This document shows, one piece after another, positions 27,849 through 36,759 of a stretch of 64,000 bases of DNA. This stretch comes from Neptunicella sp048268085. GTDB taxonomy: Bacteria > Pseudomonadota > Gammaproteobacteria > Enterobacterales > Alteromonadaceae. The position numbers and the translations under genes were made by a program. The notes beneath the pieces were generated by a model. The model saw only the letters and a program-made list of their open reading frames with translations, searched no databases and was not told the DNA's origin. Within the stretch, counting starts at the first letter, position 1. Each line of letters starts with the position of its first letter. Where the stretch lies: assembly GCF_048268085.1 (NCBI RefSeq), contig NZ_JBLWWF010000009.1:80806-144805 (forward strand), read 5' to 3'.

Positions 27849-29567
27849 GTGGAGATGATGTCAGGCGCCGCAATGGTGGTGAGGGCGCTAAAAGATGTAG
27901 GGGTGAAACACGTTTTTGGTTATCCCGGTGGCGCAGTTCTCGATATTTATGATGCATTATATGCACAAACAGATGTAGAACATATTCTAGTTAGACACGA
28001 ACAAGCTGCGGCACACATGGCTGACGGTTATGCTCGTTCAACAGGTCAAACCGGTACCGTCCTTGTTACTTCCGGTCCCGGCGCAACCAATACCATTACA
28101 GGTATTGCCACTGCCTATATGGACTCTATTCCGATGGTGGTGTTATCCGGTCAGGTTGCCACATCGCTAATTGGTGAAGATGCGTTTCAGGAAACCGATA
28201 TGGTCGGTTGCTCACGGCCGATTGTAAAACATAGCTTTTTGGTCAAACGCGCTGTCGATATTCCCATGGCCATTGCCAAGGCCTACTACATTGCTAATAG
28301 CGGCCGTCCAGGTCCGGTAGTTATCGATTTACCTAAAGACATTGTTAATGTTCAAGAAGAACATCCGTACGAATTTCCCTCTTCAGTTCAAATGCGCTCT
28401 TATAATCCAACAGTCAAAGGGCATGGTAAGCAAATTAAAAAATCCGTTGAGGCTTTTAGTGCAGCCAAACGTCCGGTTATTTACGTTGGAGGTGGTGCCA
28501 TTGCTGCCGAAGCGAGCGAACTATTAACCCGTTTCGCGGAAACATTAGGCGCTCCAGTCACCTCAACCTTGATGGGATTAGGGGTATTTTCCGGCGTACA
28601 TCCGCAGTTTATCGGTATGCTCGGCATGCACGGTACCTTCGAAGCAAACAAAACCATGCATAATGCCGATTGTATTATTGCCCTGGGTGCCCGTTTTGAT
28701 GACCGCGTGACCAACAATGTGGAAAAATTCTGTCCTCACGCCACTATTGTGCATGTTGATATAGATCCGGCTTCAATTTCTAAAACCATTGCCGCTCATA
28801 TTCCTGTGGTGGGTTCTGTGGACTCGGTATTAGAACAGTTTTTTGAGCAAATGAATGATTTTGATACTCAGGCACAAACTGAAAAATTAGCCGACTGGTG
28901 GCAACAAATAAATCAATGGCGTGAAAAGAAGTGTTTGAGCTATCAAACTGATCCTGCCCAGATTAAACCTCAACAGGTTATTGAATCACTGTACAAGCAC
29001 ACTAATGGCGATGCTTATGTGACTTCAGATGTAGGTCAGCATCAGATGTTTGCCGCCTTGTATTATCCGTTCGATAAACCACGTCGCTGGATCAATTCCG
29101 GGGGGCTTGGCACCATGGGATTCGGCTTACCAGCCGCGATGGGAGTACAAAAGGCCCACCCTGATGCCGTTGTCGCCTGTGTGACCGGTGACGGCAGTAT
29201 TCAAATGAACATTCAGGAACTGGCGACGTGTTTACAATACAATTTGCCGGTCAAAATTATTTCAATCAATAACCGCGCACTGGGCATGGTTCGCCAGTGG
29301 CAGGATATGATCTATAAAGGTCGTCATTCTCATTCCTATATGGATTCACTACCTGACTTTATCAAACTGGCTGAAGCTTACGGTCATATTGGTATTCAGG
29401 TGAATAAACCCGAAGAACTGGACGATGCCATGGCGCGCTGCTTTGCCGAGAAAAACCGCGTGGTATTTATGGATATTCTGGTGGATCAAAGTGAACATGT
29501 TTACCCCATGCAGATTAAGTTCGGAGCCATGGATGATATGAGATTAAGTAAGACGGAGCGCACCTAA
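27849..29567 (+). CDS. ilvI: Acetolactate synthase large (catalytic) subunit
   Basis: A 572-residue thiamine-diphosphate enzyme that condenses two pyruvates to acetolactate, or pyruvate with 2-ketobutyrate, as the first common step of valine, leucine and isoleucine synthesis. Visible features are FGYPGGAVLDIYD, the catalytic Glu in VRHEQAAAHMADGYAR, YMDSIPMVVLSGQV, and the ThDP/Mg motif GDGSIQMNIQEL with NNRALGMVRQWQ. The start is GTG, giving MEMMSGAAMVV, which matches the E. coli IlvI N-terminus and has GAGAGGAG about 10 bases upstream. The stop overlaps the ilvH start by one base. Confidence 0.96.
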   Translation: MEMMSGAAMVVRALKDVGVKHVFGYPGGAVLDIYDALYAQTDVEHILVRHEQAAAHMADGYARSTGQTGTVLVTSGPGATNTITGIATAYMDSIPMVVLSGQVATSLIGEDAFQETDMVGCSRPIVKHSFLVKRAVDIPMAIAKAYYIANSGRPGPVVIDLPKDIVNVQEEHPYEFPSSVQMRSYNPTVKGHGKQIKKSVEAFSAAKRPVIYVGGGAIAAEASELLTRFAETLGAPVTSTLMGLGVFSGVHPQFIGMLGMHGTFEANKTMHNADCIIALGARFDDRVTNNVEKFCPHATIVHVDIDPASISKTIAAHIPVVGSVDSVLEQFFEQMNDFDTQAQTEKLADWWQQINQWREKKCLSYQTDPAQIKPQQVIESLYKHTNGDAYVTSDVGQHQMFAALYYPFDKPRRWINSGGLGTMGFGLPAAMGVQKAHPDAVVACVTGDGSIQMNIQELATCLQYNLPVKIISINNRALGMVRQWQDMIYKGRHSHSYMDSLPDFIKLAEAYGHIGIQVNKPEELDDAMARCFAEKNRVVFMDILVDQSEHVYPMQIKFGAMDDMRLSKTERT

Positions 29568-30064
29568 TGAGACGTATTCTATCGGTATTAATGGAAAATG
29601 AACCTGGTGCCTTGTCACGAATTGTCGGTGTATTCTCACAACGGGGTTACAACGTCGATACATTATGCGTAGCACCCATCGATGACGGTAGTTTGTCACG
29701 CCTGACGATCACGACTCATGGTGATGATAAGGTGATCGAACAAATCACCAAGCAAATGAATAAATTGATCGATGTACTAAAAGTCATCGACCTGACTGAT
29801 GGCACCCATATTGAACGGGAATTAATGCTGGTTAAATTAGCCACCCGCAACGAACATGCCCGCAGTGAAGTTAAACGCACAGTGGATATTTTTCGCGCCC
29901 AGATTGTCGATGTCAGCACTAAAAACTACAGCATTCAGATTGTTGGCCCGTCTGACAAACTCGATGCTTTTTTACAATCAGTTAGTGATGTCGCTGAAGT
30001 GATAGAAACCAGCCGTTCCGGTGTGTGCGGTATTGCTCGAGGCGAAAAGGCTCTTAGGCCGTAA
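29567..30064 (+). CDS. ilvH: Acetolactate synthase small (regulatory) subunit
   Basis: A 165-residue regulatory subunit that activates IlvI and confers valine feedback inhibition. An ACT domain (RRILSVLMENEPGALSRIVGVFSQRGYNVDTLCVAP) fills the first 80 residues and is followed by the conserved C-terminal domain (RSEVKRTVDIFRAQIVDVS, VIETSRSGVCGIARGE). Length is standard. The TAATG overlap with ilvI shows translational coupling. Confidence 0.96.
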   Translation: MRRILSVLMENEPGALSRIVGVFSQRGYNVDTLCVAPIDDGSLSRLTITTHGDDKVIEQITKQMNKLIDVLKVIDLTDGTHIERELMLVKLATRNEHARSEVKRTVDIFRAQIVDVSTKNYSIQIVGPSDKLDAFLQSVSDVAEVIETSRSGVCGIARGEKALRP

Positions 30065-30074
30065 TTAACATATG

Positions 30075-30112
30075 CTAGTCCTGACATGAGTAGATATTTA
30101 TGTCAGGACTAG
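30075..30112. terminator. Hairpin between convergent ilvH and peptidase genes
   Basis: A perfect 13-base inverted repeat (30075-30087 with 30100-30112) and a 12-base loop, just after ilvH and just before the stop of the convergent peptidase gene. There is no strong T run on either side, so bidirectional termination is likely but not certain. Confidence 0.65.
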
Positions 30113-30122
30113 GCTCATTATA

Positions 30123-32123
30123 TTAATTTAAGTAACTTGCTAAAAAAGACTCAACTTCCGAATATACCTTACGCATATCCTCCCTGTATCGAAACGGGTT
30201 ATGTCCTGAATCTTCTAAGGTGATAAATTTATGCACCTTTTCCAAATCTTCTAGTGCATCGGCCATATTCTCTGATTGCTCAAAATCTACAATTTCATCT
30301 TTAGTGCTGGCAATAATGAGCATAGGTGTTTTTATTTGGGCAACAAAATTAATCGGTGAATTATCGCGTAACATTTTAGCATCTGCCACCGGATCACCAA
30401 CCCGATCATAAACATAGCGTTTTATAAGTTTATCGCTATCCAGCTTGTCTTCATCAAACTCAATCATCTCGTTTAAATCAGATATACCATTTATGCTTAT
30501 CGCACACGCATATAATTCTGGTGTTTTGACTGGGCCAATCAGAGCGGCATAACCACCATAAGAAATACCCACAATACAAACCCGTTTAGGATCGGCAAGG
30601 CCACTTTTCACCATGTCAGTGACGGCATCTGTCAGGTCATTTTGCATATTCTGCCCCCATTGCTTGTAGCCGGCCTCTTCAAAGTCTTTACCAAAACCGG
30701 TCGACCCCCTGAAGTTTGGTTTTAAGACTAAATAACCTCGGGTTGCTATAAACTGGGCAAAATCATCATAACTAGCACGATCTCTTGCATGCGGTCCGCC
30801 ATGAGGTAATAAGACTAAAGGATAATGAAGACCATCTTTATAATTTCTAGGATAATACAAATATGCGCTGATTGGTTTTCCGTCACGCGACATATAGTTC
30901 ACGGTGGTGAGTTGCGACAGCGCTGTGGTATTAATTCCTGAGTAGCCATTGCGCAAAAACGTCAGCTCATTTTTTTCACGATGATAAAGAAAATAACTAG
31001 CTGGAATATCAGCACCGCTTATCAATACGGTAGAAAGAAGGCCGTCTGTAGAACTTGAAGTAAACTGGAAGTTAGCTTCACCAACCTGAAGGGCTATTTT
31101 GTCGTAAAAAGATTGCAGCCCCGAGTCGAAAAACTTGTAGCGTATGTTATCACCATCAACAGCGTACCCGACTATGGTATCTGAACGGCGGTTAGTTAAC
31201 GGGTACAAAATATCTTTGTCTGGAACGGATGCTAATATTTGTGGATGCTTGTCTTTCTCGTCATTAAAGGTAACCAATTCATAATATCCGCTTTTCTCAT
31301 TCCTTTGGCGATATACCAACTTATCGCCATATAACCCTAATAAATCAGCTGTTTGGAGTTCTTGCTGTTCATCATCTTCATTATCCAGCGGTATGGAACG
31401 ACTGTTTACCCAATCGTTGTCCTGATCCAGTTCAAATACATCGATACGCTTCGATATGGGCAAATAGTCTAATCTGTATAACGGATTACCTTCGTCATCA
31501 CTGAGAAAAGCAAAGGTACGTTGTCCTCCAACGACAAGCACCTCAGATTCACCAGTGTATACATTAACTTTATACAGCGACCTACGTTTATTTCTCCATG
31601 CTTCCATCAATATATGCTTAGGATCATCCGGCAAAAAGTGCTTGATTCTAGACAAATTACGATTAGAACGAGTTCGCCAATCGTCATCCAGCAATACAAC
31701 CGGGTTTTTGGCGTCCACATCGATCGCCAGCGTGCGACTAAACATATAATAATCATCAATATCAAAGTCGTCTTTTTCTTCCATATCCTCTTGCACCGAC
31801 TCGGTGTTGTAAGGCACCAACACATGCAACAGGAGGCGTTCATCATTAGCCCAGCTAATCGCATAAGGACGAACCAAACGATCGGAAGTTTTACCGATTG
31901 TAGGATTACCGTCTTTTGCTAAATCCGAAATAGTAACAATGCGGGCTCCATCGCTATCCCGATTCCAAAGCTGGGCAAGATAACGTCCACTTGGTGAAAT
32001 AACGGCTTGTTTATAATCCGCCTCTCGCAGAAAGTCTTCTAAATCCGGCACGTCAGCACAAACAATGGTGGTAAGCGTCAACCAAACGGTGAGTATTAAG
32101 TAAAGCTTTTTGATTAATTTCAT
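30123..32123 (-). CDS. S9-family prolyl oligopeptidase-type serine peptidase, secreted
   Basis: A 666-residue protein with a signal peptide ending near TIVCA. A beta-propeller-like N-terminal two thirds precedes an alpha/beta hydrolase domain (about 400-666). The catalytic Ser is in VGISYGGYAAL, the Asp in STKDEIVDFEQ and the His in EDSGHNPF; HGGPHARD forms the oxyanion-side loop. These enzymes cleave short peptides in the periplasm, releasing dipeptides or acyl-amino acids; the specificity is not readable. Monocistronic; a MITE-like element lies upstream of its start. Confidence 0.92.
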   Translation of the reverse strand: MKLIKKLYLILTVWLTLTTIVCADVPDLEDFLREADYKQAVISPSGRYLAQLWNRDSDGARIVTISDLAKDGNPTIGKTSDRLVRPYAISWANDERLLLHVLVPYNTESVQEDMEEKDDFDIDDYYMFSRTLAIDVDAKNPVVLLDDDWRTRSNRNLSRIKHFLPDDPKHILMEAWRNKRRSLYKVNVYTGESEVLVVGGQRTFAFLSDDEGNPLYRLDYLPISKRIDVFELDQDNDWVNSRSIPLDNEDDEQQELQTADLLGLYGDKLVYRQRNEKSGYYELVTFNDEKDKHPQILASVPDKDILYPLTNRRSDTIVGYAVDGDNIRYKFFDSGLQSFYDKIALQVGEANFQFTSSSTDGLLSTVLISGADIPASYFLYHREKNELTFLRNGYSGINTTALSQLTTVNYMSRDGKPISAYLYYPRNYKDGLHYPLVLLPHGGPHARDRASYDDFAQFIATRGYLVLKPNFRGSTGFGKDFEEAGYKQWGQNMQNDLTDAVTDMVKSGLADPKRVCIVGISYGGYAALIGPVKTPELYACAISINGISDLNEMIEFDEDKLDSDKLIKRYVYDRVGDPVADAKMLRDNSPINFVAQIKTPMLIIASTKDEIVDFEQSENMADALEDLEKVHKFITLEDSGHNPFRYREDMRKVYSEVESFLASYLN

Positions 32124-32151
32124 TAATTCCCTCTATATGATTCCGTTTTAT

Positions 32152-32419
32152 TAGAGCGTGTTGATCTTTGCTGTATGAATTTTGTTCTAACTAAACGCTT
32201 TTTAATCGCGACGCTTATTTGCAGGCCTAATGGATTAAGTCAAAAATAAGCAACAAAGAGTAAAAAGCGTTTAGAACGAACCCTTCGGGCAACGTTTGCG
32301 CGGCATTTCTACGGCTTCAGCACTCATTTATGTAGAACAACTACACCACATTCGTGCTTCATTGTTTAAATACCCCGCAACTCGTTGCAAAAATATACCG
32401 AAAAGATCAACACGCTCTA
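32152..32419. mobile_element. MITE-like element with 18-bp terminal inverted repeats
   Basis: TAGAGCGTGTTGATCTTT at 32152-32169 is exactly repeated in inverse at 32402-32419. The outermost TA on each side fits a TA target duplication, as made by IS630/Tc1-type transposases. Inside is a second, imperfect inverted pair (GTTCTAA-CTAA-ACGCTTTTTA near 32187 and TAAAAAGCGTTTAGAAC near 32260). There is no coding frame of note, so it would need a transposase in trans. It fills most of the 390-base gap between the peptidase and glycosyltransferase genes. Confidence 0.78.
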
Positions 32420-32513
32420 GTACTATAGGTAAATCTAAGCGTTAGTAATCCATTGATAATACTAGTTAAAGTATTTTCATGGAAATCTGACATTACCTTA
32501 AAAATTTATTTTT

Positions 32514-33731
32514 ATGAAAATACTAATTATTGGCTATGTCTGGCCGGAACCGAACTCATCTGCTGCAGGCAGCCGGATGATGGCGTTAATTAACAGCTTT
32601 GTGGCTGAACAATGGCAAGTCACCTTTGCCAGTCCGGCCCAGCTCTCAGAACATCGTACCGATTTAAAAGCGTTGGATATTGATGAAGTCAGTATCGAAC
32701 TGAATAACGGCAGCTTTGACGAGTTTATCCTCAAGTTAAAACCGGATATGGTGATGTTTGACCGCTTTATGATGGAAGAACAGTTTGGTTGGCGAGTAGA
32801 AAAACATTGTCCGGATGCATTACGTATTCTGGATATGGAAGACGCGCATTTTTTACGTCAGGCTCGCCAGCAGGCATTCAAAAAGCAACAAACTTTAGCT
32901 CCGCAGGACTTGCATACCGAGCTGGCTATCCGCGAAATCGCTGCCATTCACCGTTGTGATATAACCTTGGTGATTTCAAAATTTGAAATGGCATTATTGC
33001 AAAATCAGTTTGGCATTCCGGCCAGTATTCTGCATTACTGTCCTTTTATGCTCGATGGTGTGCATGCTGATAATCCTGATTTTGAGCAGCGCCAGCACTT
33101 TATCAGTATTGGTAACTTCCGCCACGAACCCAACTGGGATGCCGTATTGTGGCTCAAGCAGCAAATTTGGCCGCTCATCCGTAAACAGTTACCTCAAGCC
33201 GAGCTGCATGTTTACGGCGCTTACCCTCCCAAAAAAGCCACCGATTTACACCACCCCAAGCAGGGCTTTTTAGTCAAAGGTTGGGTAGAAGATGCCAAAA
33301 AAGTGATGCAACAGGCTCGAATTTGTTTAGCTCCATTACGCTTTGGAGCCGGACTCAAAGGTAAACTGGCCGATGCTATGCAATGTGGAACCCCCAATAT
33401 TACCACCGATATTGGCGCTGAGGGATTCATCGAGGATGATCAATGGAGCGGGATAATTGCCAACGAGGCTGATAATTTTGCCGATGCCGCAGTGTCGCTT
33501 TATTCTGCCCGATCACAATGGCAACAGTATCAACAAAACGGATACGATGTGATCGAGCAACGGTTTGCCAAAGTCCTAATCCAAAAGCAATTCATTCAGC
33601 AAATTAACCATATTGTCGAAAATTTGGCTGAACATCGTCAACGCCATTTTACCGGGATGATGCTGCGCCATCACAGCATGAAAAGTACCCAATATATGGC
33701 GCAGTGGATTGAAGCCAAAAACAGCAAGTAA
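32514..33731 (+). CDS. Glycosyltransferase, GT4-like
   Basis: A 405-residue cytosolic protein with a GT-B layout. The N-terminal Rossmann half starts MKILIIGYVWPEPNSSAAGSR. The C-terminal donor-binding half has FISIGNFRHEPNWDAVLWL, ELHVYGAYPP, KGWVEDAKKVMQQARICLAPLRFGAGLKGKLADAM and TTDIGAEGF, the last part holding the Glu typical of GT4. The acceptor is unknown; no polysaccharide synthesis cluster surrounds it. The ATG lacks a good ribosome binding site, so translation may be weak or start slightly further in. Confidence 0.85.
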   Translation: MKILIIGYVWPEPNSSAAGSRMMALINSFVAEQWQVTFASPAQLSEHRTDLKALDIDEVSIELNNGSFDEFILKLKPDMVMFDRFMMEEQFGWRVEKHCPDALRILDMEDAHFLRQARQQAFKKQQTLAPQDLHTELAIREIAAIHRCDITLVISKFEMALLQNQFGIPASILHYCPFMLDGVHADNPDFEQRQHFISIGNFRHEPNWDAVLWLKQQIWPLIRKQLPQAELHVYGAYPPKKATDLHHPKQGFLVKGWVEDAKKVMQQARICLAPLRFGAGLKGKLADAMQCGTPNITTDIGAEGFIEDDQWSGIIANEADNFADAAVSLYSARSQWQQYQQNGYDVIEQRFAKVLIQKQFIQQINHIVENLAEHRQRHFTGMMLRHHSMKSTQYMAQWIEAKNSK

Positions 33732-33774
33732 TTGACAAAAATGAATATTTTTTAATAAATCTGTGTACGAAAGT

Positions 33775-33978
33775 TTAATCTTCGCTAGTATGGATTTGTT
33801 TCACCCGCCCCACTTGACCGTCCTCTAATCTCACTTTGATTCCATGAGGATGGTTAGGGGAGTTGGTTAAAATCCGTTGTACAACCCCTTGGGTTAGCGC
33901 ACCGGTGCGTTGATCCTGCTTTAACACAATAGAAACTTTTATACCGGGTTGGATATTGGCGCGAATATTACCGTTCAT
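33775..33978 (-). CDS. ywbE: YwbE-family protein
   Basis: A 67-residue protein (MNGNIRANIQPGIKVSIVLK...) belonging to the YwbE/DUF2196 family, recognised by the KVSIVLKQDQRTGALTQGVVQRILTNSPNHPHGIKV core. It is probably a small beta-barrel fold; function is not known. The ATG at 33978 has AAGGA six bases upstream. It lies just downstream of the csbD-like gene on the same strand. Confidence 0.85.
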   Translation of the reverse strand: MNGNIRANIQPGIKVSIVLKQDQRTGALTQGVVQRILTNSPNHPHGIKVRLEDGQVGRVKQIHTSED

Positions 33979-34039
33979 ATATTTCCTTGAAATATTTTGT
34001 TTGCGCCAGTAAAAACATATTGGCGCAAACAATATACCA

Positions 34040-34240
34040 CTATTGCTTACTCATCCAGGCATGATACTCGGCCTTTGCTTGTTCCTCGGCTATTCCATAA
34101 CGCTCCTGGATCAAGCCGACAATCTCTTCTTCGCGGCCTTCAATTTTATCCAGATCGTCATCGGTGAGTTTACCCCACTGTTGCTTGACGTTACCTTTAA
34201 GCTGTTTCCATTTACCTTGCCAAATATTTATGTTCGTCAT
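34040..34240 (-). CDS. CsbD-family stress protein
   Basis: A 66-residue hydrophilic protein with the CsbD pattern: GKWKQLKGNVKQQWGKLTDDDLDKIEGREEEIVGLIQERYG. CsbD proteins (for example E. coli YjbJ) are abundant under general stress; their molecular role is unknown. The ATG at 34240 has GGAGA upstream, and the longer upstream frame is not needed. Likely cotranscribed with the YwbE gene. Confidence 0.92.
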   Translation of the reverse strand: MTNINIWQGKWKQLKGNVKQQWGKLTDDDLDKIEGREEEIVGLIQERYGIAEEQAKAEYHAWMSKQ

Positions 34241-34444
34241 AATCATTCTCCTGTTAACAATGTAACAATCGAGTTCATCCCGTCGCAGCGGATAACTCAT
34301 TAACTGATTGCGATTTATTTTTCGCTACAGAATGTCTCTGCAACAATTAACAAGCCAGAACAATGCCAGCATTAATAATTTTATTATTTTCAATGCCTTA
34401 CTATATTCAGGAAGGTTTTTAGTGTCAGATTTGCCATAAGACGA

Positions 34445-34477
34445 GTAACTATTACGCAACGAAGCGGTAATAGTTAC
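34445..34477. terminator. Perfect 11-bp hairpin after a small exported-protein gene
   Basis: GTAACTATTAC (34445-34455) pairs with GTAATAGTTAC (34467-34477), loop 11 bases. It lies 17 bases after the stop of the minus-strand gene at 34495. There is no T run, so it may stabilise the mRNA end instead of terminating by itself. Confidence 0.5.
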
Positions 34478-34494
34478 CGAACAATGAATAGCAG

Positions 34495-34902
34495 TTACTT
34501 ACAGGTCGCCATGTCCTTTGAAAGCTCGGTAATAAATTGACCGTCCTTGCCAAAATAGCGGTAGACCATAATGACTTTTAAATCGATAAAACTACGCAGA
34601 TCCTTATTGGCACACAATGGGCCAATTACACTTTCTTCCATAATTGAATCGAATACGGCGACATCAAGCTGATTAGCGGTGTAATTAACCAATGTGTTGT
34701 TATAGATAATGTAATTTTTTAATGTAGCTGCTGAATCCAGTCTAGTATCAGCGTCAAGTGCCCAGGGCGCTTTAGCATTGACTTCCTTAACCACCATAGA
34801 AAGCTGTTGAGAGAGCAACCGCTGTTCTTCCGTTTGAGTTGCGTTGACCGTCCAAGTGGTTATTATCATGACCCCAACGAGTACTATTTTTTTCAAATCC
34901 AT
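34495..34902 (-). CDS. Exported protein of unknown function
   Basis: A 135-residue protein with a signal peptide (MDLKKIVLVGVMIITTWTVNA). The mature part is mixed alpha/beta with two Cys residues (GPLCANKDL and the last-but-one residue) that could form a disulfide. I do not recognise the family. It has its own start with AAGGAAT upstream and is followed by a hairpin. Confidence 0.7.
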   Translation of the reverse strand: MDLKKIVLVGVMIITTWTVNATQTEEQRLLSQQLSMVVKEVNAKAPWALDADTRLDSAATLKNYIIYNNTLVNYTANQLDVAVFDSIMEESVIGPLCANKDLRSFIDLKVIMVYRYFGKDGQFITELSKDMATCK

Positions 34903-34961
34903 TTCATATTCCTTAAGTAATCCACCAGATAAATACCACCGATGCGATAGCGGATTTTTAC

Positions 34962-35387
34962 TTATTCTATATCGATTGAAAAGTACTTTGCTTCGAACTT
35001 CATTCCCTTATTTAAATAAAACTGGTGTGCCGCTTGTCTGGAAACCCCGGATACCAGTCGTAACTGGGCACAGTGTCGCTGTTTCGCGAAATCCACCAGC
35101 CAGTCGAACAATTGCCCTCCATAACCTTTTGAACGATTGCCGTCGGCAGTAATCAACTCTTCAATTTCCAGATACTTTCCGGTATGCAACCACTCGGAAA
35201 TCCTAAACCCGGCCGCAGATTTTATCTCGTCTCCATCTTCCAGACAGGCCAACCGATAACCGGTTTGCGATTCCATTCGCTCCACTTGTTGCAAAAACGC
35301 TTCAAGCGATAGATGGGGTCGCAGGCCAGACAACACCGCAAAACATCTGATTTTATCTGCCTCTGTTGCAACTAGCCTAAACTGCAT
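34962..35387 (-). CDS. GNAT-family N-acetyltransferase
   Basis: A 141-residue acetyl-CoA-dependent acyltransferase. The acetyl-CoA binding loop is seen in RSKGYGGQLFDWLVDFA, preceded by the strand YLEIEELITAD and followed by LRLVSGVSRQAAHQFYLNKGMKFEAKYF. This is the full GNAT fold. The substrate is unknown. It lies 19 bases after the stop end of the histidine kinase gene on the same strand. Confidence 0.88.
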   Translation of the reverse strand: MQFRLVATEADKIRCFAVLSGLRPHLSLEAFLQQVERMESQTGYRLACLEDGDEIKSAAGFRISEWLHTGKYLEIEELITADGNRSKGYGGQLFDWLVDFAKQRHCAQLRLVSGVSRQAAHQFYLNKGMKFEAKYFSIDIE

Positions 35388-35406
35388 TTTTACTGTTTCC
35401 CGTTAA

Positions 35407-36759
35407 TTAAAATATCAAGCTGAACAGTGCACCACCGGCATCACTGCGACTCAGTTTAACACTGCCCCCATGGGCAATCATGACCTGACGGGTTAATGCC
35501 AGCCCCACGCCGGAACCTTCTTTTTTGGTGGTAAAAAAGGGCACAAACACTTTATGTTTTAATTCATCCGCAATGCCATGACCATTATCTGCCACTTCAA
35601 TCACCACATGTCCACGCCGATTCAATAAGGCGCGCATGGTTACTTCGGGCTGAGGAATGTTTTCCAATGCCTGCTCTGCGTTATTTAACAGATTAATCAG
35701 TATTTGCTCGACCATCTGCACATCAACTGTCATTTCCAGAGTTTGAGGCTGAATATCGGTAATCAGGCGAATGCCCTTTTGTTGCCACTGTTGCGTTGCC
35801 AACGTTTGCACCTGGGTAAATAACTGCTGAATATGGATACGTTTAATATTGGGAGCCGGCAATCGGGTCAATCGTCGGTAACTGCCGACAAATTGCATCA
35901 GTCCTTCGCTACGACGGGCTACCGTTTGCACTGCATGAGCAATGTCATCCAATTCGTCAGTCAGCTCAGGTAAGCTTTGAGCCTTGCCTTTAGCATCTTC
36001 AACCAAATCCACGGCTGTTTTGGCCAGTGAAGCGACCGGGGTAATGCTATTCATAATTTCATGGGTTAATACCCTGACCAGATCTTGCCATGCCTGCAAT
36101 TGTGCGTGGTCCAACTCACTTTGAATATCCTGTAAACTGAACAAACGCTCAGACTGACCGGCAATAATGATTTGAGTGGCAGATACCGCCAACTGGTGTT
36201 GCATATCGTCGACCATAAAATCGACCAGTCGCCGTTGTCCGGCCTCCAGACTCGCCAATTGCCGCGCAAAATCATCACCAAACTGGGCTAAATCGGATAA
36301 ACGCTGTACGTGATAACTACCAAATAAACGACGGGCGCTGTTATTCCATAACACAATGTCGTCATTGGCATGGATACTCATTAATGGCACCGGCACATGC
36401 TCAACAACAGCTTTTAAGTGGCGCAGCTGTTGTTCCTGATCAGCACGACTGGTTTGAAAACGGGTAAGAATTTCACTGAAAGCTTGCCCCAGTTCGGCAA
36501 AACCGGCACCCAAATGCTGAAATTCAAAACGTTGTGAAAAATCAGAATAACGTGCCGCCTGCAAAAACCGGGTTAGTTCGGTATTGGTCTTACGAATAAA
36601 ACGCACTACCTCGACGGCCTGCGCAATCAGCAATATCAGCACCAACAGACTGGCCGCCTGATAGCCACCATGGGATAAAAACACACTCAACAGAATCAGC
36701 ATCAACATCAACAGCACAATGCGGATGCTGAGTAACAGAGAAAAACGATTAAAGCCCAT
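35407..36759 (-). CDS. Sensor histidine kinase (NtrY-like)
   Basis: A 450-residue inner-membrane kinase. Two membrane helices at about 8-28 and 33-52, almost without a periplasmic loop, point to membrane or cytoplasmic sensing. A HAMP-like linker and a PAS-like domain (about 110-215) follow. The phosphoaccepting His233 is in VLTHEIMNSITP. The ATP-binding domain has NLLNNAEQALENI, VADNGHGIADE and TTKKEGSGVGLAL. The start overlaps the response regulator stop by 11 bases, so the two are translated together. By layout it controls the divergent exporter genes. Confidence 0.93.
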   Translation of the reverse strand: MGFNRFSLLLSIRIVLLMLMLILLSVFLSHGGYQAASLLVLILLIAQAVEVVRFIRKTNTELTRFLQAARYSDFSQRFEFQHLGAGFAELGQAFSEILTRFQTSRADQEQQLRHLKAVVEHVPVPLMSIHANDDIVLWNNSARRLFGSYHVQRLSDLAQFGDDFARQLASLEAGQRRLVDFMVDDMQHQLAVSATQIIIAGQSERLFSLQDIQSELDHAQLQAWQDLVRVLTHEIMNSITPVASLAKTAVDLVEDAKGKAQSLPELTDELDDIAHAVQTVARRSEGLMQFVGSYRRLTRLPAPNIKRIHIQQLFTQVQTLATQQWQQKGIRLITDIQPQTLEMTVDVQMVEQILINLLNNAEQALENIPQPEVTMRALLNRRGHVVIEVADNGHGIADELKHKVFVPFFTTKKEGSGVGLALTRQVMIAHGGSVKLSRSDAGGALFSLIF

